Positions 5,654 through 7,763 of a DNA stretch of 7,763 bases are shown in pieces. The stretch covers positions 1 through 7,763 of the forward strand of contig CAJXGP010000077.1 of assembly GCA_913053915.1 (NCBI GenBank), given 5' to 3'. A program made the position numbers and the translations under genes. The stretch's first letter is position 1; each line of letters opens with the position of its first letter. The stretch comes from an uncultured Ignavibacteriales bacterium (GTDB lineage: Bacteria > Bacteroidota > Ignavibacteria > Ignavibacteriales > Ignavibacteriaceae). The notes below the pieces were generated by a model. That model ran no database searches. It had not been told where the DNA came from and was given only the letters and a program-made list of their open reading frames with translations.

Positions 5654-6556
5654 ATGAAATCTAAAGTCAGTATAATTCTTTTAAATTATAATGGAGCAAA
5701 AGATACTATTGAATGTATTGAATCTTTAGAAAAAATCACTTATAAAAATTTTGAAATAATTGTTGTCGATAATAATTCTGATGAAAATGATAAAAAATTA
5801 TTGGAAGGAGCAATAAAAAAAGAAAATGTAAGTGTAATTTATAATGATTCCAATTTAGGCTTTTCCGGTGGGAATAACATTGGGATTAATAAAGCAATTA
5901 ATGGAGATTCAGATTTCGTACTTTTATTAAACAATGATACTGTGGTTGATCCCGATTTTCTAGAACACCTTTTAGAAATATTTAATAAAAATAAAAATTC
6001 AGGAATAGCAGCTCCACAAATAAATTATTACGACGAACCGGGGAAAGTATGGTCTGAAGGTGGTAAAGTGAGCAAAATACGTGGCTCTGGATTTGCTTAT
6101 TCTGAAAGAATGGATAATAATAAAAATATAGATGACACTAAAGTTGGATTTGTTTCCGGATGTTGTATGTTAATAAAGAATGATGTATTTGAAGATGTCG
6201 GATTATTTGATGACAATTTTTTTCTATATGTTGAAGATACTGATTTTTGTTTTCGAACCAATCAGTTAGGATATAAAATATATATTACTCACAAATCAAA
6301 AATTTATCACAAAGTAAACCAAACAACAGCAAAAGAAAATTTAACATTACCAATTTATTATAATACAAGGAATAGGTTATATTTTGCAAAAAAACACTTT
6401 GGTCTAATCTATTATTGTGTTTTAACTTATTTGTTTTTTACATTTGTTGTCAAATGTTCATTCTGGATTTTTACCAATCAAACTCAAAAAGTAAAAGTTG
6501 TAATCAAAGCATTTTCTGATTTTTTAAAAGGTAAAATGGGTAAAACTAACATTTAA
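5654..6556 (+). CDS. GT2-family glycosyltransferase, rhamnosyltransferase (WbbL) type
   Basis: This 300-residue GT-A fold enzyme is of the kind that transfers a sugar, often rhamnose, from a nucleotide donor to a lipid-linked acceptor on the cytoplasmic face of the membrane. The motifs are all in place: ILLNYNG (8-14), IVVDNNSDE (36-44), NLGFSGGNNIGI (67-78), and LLLNNDTVVDPDFLEHL (90-106), where NDT takes the place of the metal-binding DXD. The acceptor-side segment has VGFVSGCCMLI (164-174) and FLYVEDTDFCFR (190-201) with the likely catalytic-base region ED. The conserved NTRNRLYFAKKHFG (237-250) follows, then one C-terminal hydrophobic helix (about 251-273) that probably anchors it to the membrane. 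Length is normal. The ATG at 5654 gives the expected short N-terminus. The exact sugar and linkage cannot be read. It lies 11 bases before the next gene, so the two are likely translated together. Confidence 0.92.
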   Translation: MKSKVSIILLNYNGAKDTIECIESLEKITYKNFEIIVVDNNSDENDKKLLEGAIKKENVSVIYNDSNLGFSGGNNIGINKAINGDSDFVLLLNNDTVVDPDFLEHLLEIFNKNKNSGIAAPQINYYDEPGKVWSEGGKVSKIRGSGFAYSERMDNNKNIDDTKVGFVSGCCMLIKNDVFEDVGLFDDNFFLYVEDTDFCFRTNQLGYKIYITHKSKIYHKVNQTTAKENLTLPIYYNTRNRLYFAKKHFGLIYYCVLTYLFFTFVVKCSFWIFTNQTQKVKVVIKAFSDFLKGKMGKTNI

Positions 6557-6567
6557 TTAAAATACTT

Positions 6568-7689
6568 ATGAATATAGCAATTGATTGCCGAGTACTTGAA
6601 AAAAAGATAACAGGAATAGGAAGATATCTATCTGATTTACTGGAAGGTTTAGCGAAAACAGATTTTCAAAATGAGTATTATTTATTTTCTCAAAGTGAAA
6701 TCTACATAGGTAATAATGAGTTTACATTTATACATACAGGTAAAAGTTTTTTCTCTTCAAAATTAAGTTCTCCTTTTTGGTTAAATTTTACACTTCCCAA
6801 ATATTTAAAGAAATATAAAATAGATTTATTCTTTACACCTAATCATTTAATACCATTAAAAATATTTATAGAAAATATTAAGACTGTAATTGTAATTCAC
6901 GATTTAGCACATAAGGTTAATAAAAGTTATCATTCATTTTTCTATAATATTTATCTTAATGTTTCATTAGGTCATTCAATTAAAAATTGTGACTCAGTTA
7001 TAACAGTTTCTAATAATTCCAAATCAGATATTGTAAAATATTTTAATGTATCATTAGAAAAGATAAATGTTATTTATGAGCATATAGGTAAACAATTTAA
7101 ACCAATTATTGTAAACGAATCTGATAAAATAAAATTAAAACAGAAATTTGATATATCCGAGGATTTCATATTATATGTCGGAGTAATTGAGAAACGTAAA
7201 AATATAATAAGTATTTTAAGAATTTCTGATATTCTTAAAAAGCATAAGATACCTTTAAAAGTGGTTCTGATAGGAAGACCCGGATACGGTTTTAACAAAT
7301 TAAAAAAAGAAATTATTTTACGAAAGGATATTGTACAATATTTAAGTGATGTAAAAGATGATGATTTAATAAAGATTTATAACTTAGCAAAAGTATTTAT
7401 TTTTCCTTCATATTTTGAAGGTTTCGGATTACCTCCTTTAGAGGCAATGAGTATAGGCGTTCCTGTAGTAGTATCAAATTCTTCATCACTACCGGAAGTT
7501 GTAGGTGAGAATATTCCTACATTTGATCCTAAAGATTATTATGGTTTTACAAAAGAAATTGAAAAGTTATATAATGACAATGAATATTATAAAAAGATGA
7601 AAGTAAAAGTATTAGAAAGAACTAAACATTTTTCACGAGAAGTAAATATTTCAAATCTTCTTAATGTTTTTAATAAATTTAAATATTAA
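6568..7689 (+). CDS. GT4-family glycosyltransferase (MtfB/WbaZ-like mannosyltransferase type)
   Basis: This 373-residue GT-B enzyme is complete. The N-terminal domain has the Gly-rich TGIGRY (15-20) right after the first strand (MNIAIDCRVL), FTPNHLIPL (89-97), VIVIHDLAH (107-115) and DSVITVSNNSKSDI (142-155), the standard pattern of the GT4 MtfB-like subgroup. The C-terminal donor-binding domain has ILYVGVIEKRKNI (201-213), VLIGRPGYG (233-241), and FPSYFEGFGLPPLEAMSIGV (279-298), with the intact EX7E pair Glu284 and Glu292, then SSSLPEVVGE (305-314). The family retains stereochemistry and uses nucleotide sugars, often GDP-mannose, but the donor here is unknown. Length is normal. The ATG at 6568 is 11 bases after the previous stop, with no visible ribosome-binding site. 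The next gene starts 15 bases downstream, so this is an internal gene of the operon. Confidence 0.93.
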   Translation: MNIAIDCRVLEKKITGIGRYLSDLLEGLAKTDFQNEYYLFSQSEIYIGNNEFTFIHTGKSFFSSKLSSPFWLNFTLPKYLKKYKIDLFFTPNHLIPLKIFIENIKTVIVIHDLAHKVNKSYHSFFYNIYLNVSLGHSIKNCDSVITVSNNSKSDIVKYFNVSLEKINVIYEHIGKQFKPIIVNESDKIKLKQKFDISEDFILYVGVIEKRKNIISILRISDILKKHKIPLKVVLIGRPGYGFNKLKKEIILRKDIVQYLSDVKDDDLIKIYNLAKVFIFPSYFEGFGLPPLEAMSIGVPVVVSNSSSLPEVVGENIPTFDPKDYYGFTKEIEKLYNDNEYYKKMKVKVLERTKHFSREVNISNLLNVFNKFKY

Positions 7690-7704
7690 AAAGAAGAATT
7701 TATT

Positions 7705-7763
7705 TTGAAAATCCTAATAATAACACCTCGTATTCCTTATCCGCCGTTTAGGGGAGACAAGCT
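7705..7763 (+). CDS. GT4-type glycosyltransferase, N-terminus only (cut by window end)
   Basis: The last 59 bases encode the start of another protein, beginning MKILIITPRIPYPPFRG, truncated by the window edge after 19 codons. This first strand followed by a PYPP-x-x-G-D loop is a common opening of GT4/GT-B sugar transferases, where the Gly-containing loop sits in the acceptor-binding N-terminal domain. The start is TTG at 7705, 15 bases after the previous stop. A TTG-AAA-ATC beginning fits the other TTG starts in the window. A loose purine stretch (AAAGAAGAA, 7690-7698) lies upstream but is not a convincing Shine-Dalgarno site. With so few residues the family call is provisional. Confidence 0.7.
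   Translation, partial: MKILIITPRIPYPPFRGDK

Noticed and set aside
1..7763. tRNA, rRNA, CRISPR arrays, insertion sequences or transposase genes
   Set aside because: No regularly spaced repeats, tRNA-like cloverleaf segments, transposase motifs or IS-end inverted repeats were seen. The coding space is taken up by polysaccharide genes.

Overview
This is a strongly AT-rich window (by eye well over two thirds A+T). It is filled by one co-directional run of polysaccharide-assembly genes, all on the + strand. In order they are: a Wzz/GumC-type chain-length regulator (415-1650), an O-antigen ligase/polymerase-family membrane protein (1668-3029), a Wzx-type flippase (3168-4439), a divergent GT-B-like putative glycosyltransferase (4529-5587), a GT2 rhamnosyltransferase-type enzyme (5654-6556), a GT4 enzyme (6568-7689), and the first 19 codons of another GT4-type gene cut by the window edge (7705-7763). 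Together these look like the core of a Wzx/Wzy-dependent O-antigen, capsule or exopolysaccharide locus. Cytoplasmic glycosyltransferases build a lipid-linked repeat unit, Wzx flips it, the Wzy-like protein polymerises it (or ligates it), and the co-polymerase sets chain length.

The first 414 bases hold no convincing gene. They contain AT-rich sequence, two small dyads (289-304, 305-316) and a faint, stop-broken reading frame (132-248) whose translation vaguely resembles the N-terminus of a Wzz-type protein. Gaps between genes are short (11 to 138 bases), with no strong GC-rich terminator, so the genes are probably co-transcribed. Several gaps carry repeats or dyads right at a start codon. The one sizeable stem-loop is an A/T-dominated hairpin at the end of the flippase gene (4421-4458).

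Organism: none of the genes has a recognisable Shine-Dalgarno sequence. Three of the seven starts are TTG, and the Wzx, GT4 and co-polymerase sequences have the look of Bacteroidota/Ignavibacteriota (FCB group) proteins. This assignment is inference from composition and remembered family resemblance, not from a search.

I do not see a clearly new biological system. The layout is a standard accessory surface-polysaccharide cluster. The items most worth a second look are the 352-residue GT-B-like protein, whose C-terminal half has a GT4-like layout but lacks the usual EX7E pair, and the spacer repeats that abut start codons.
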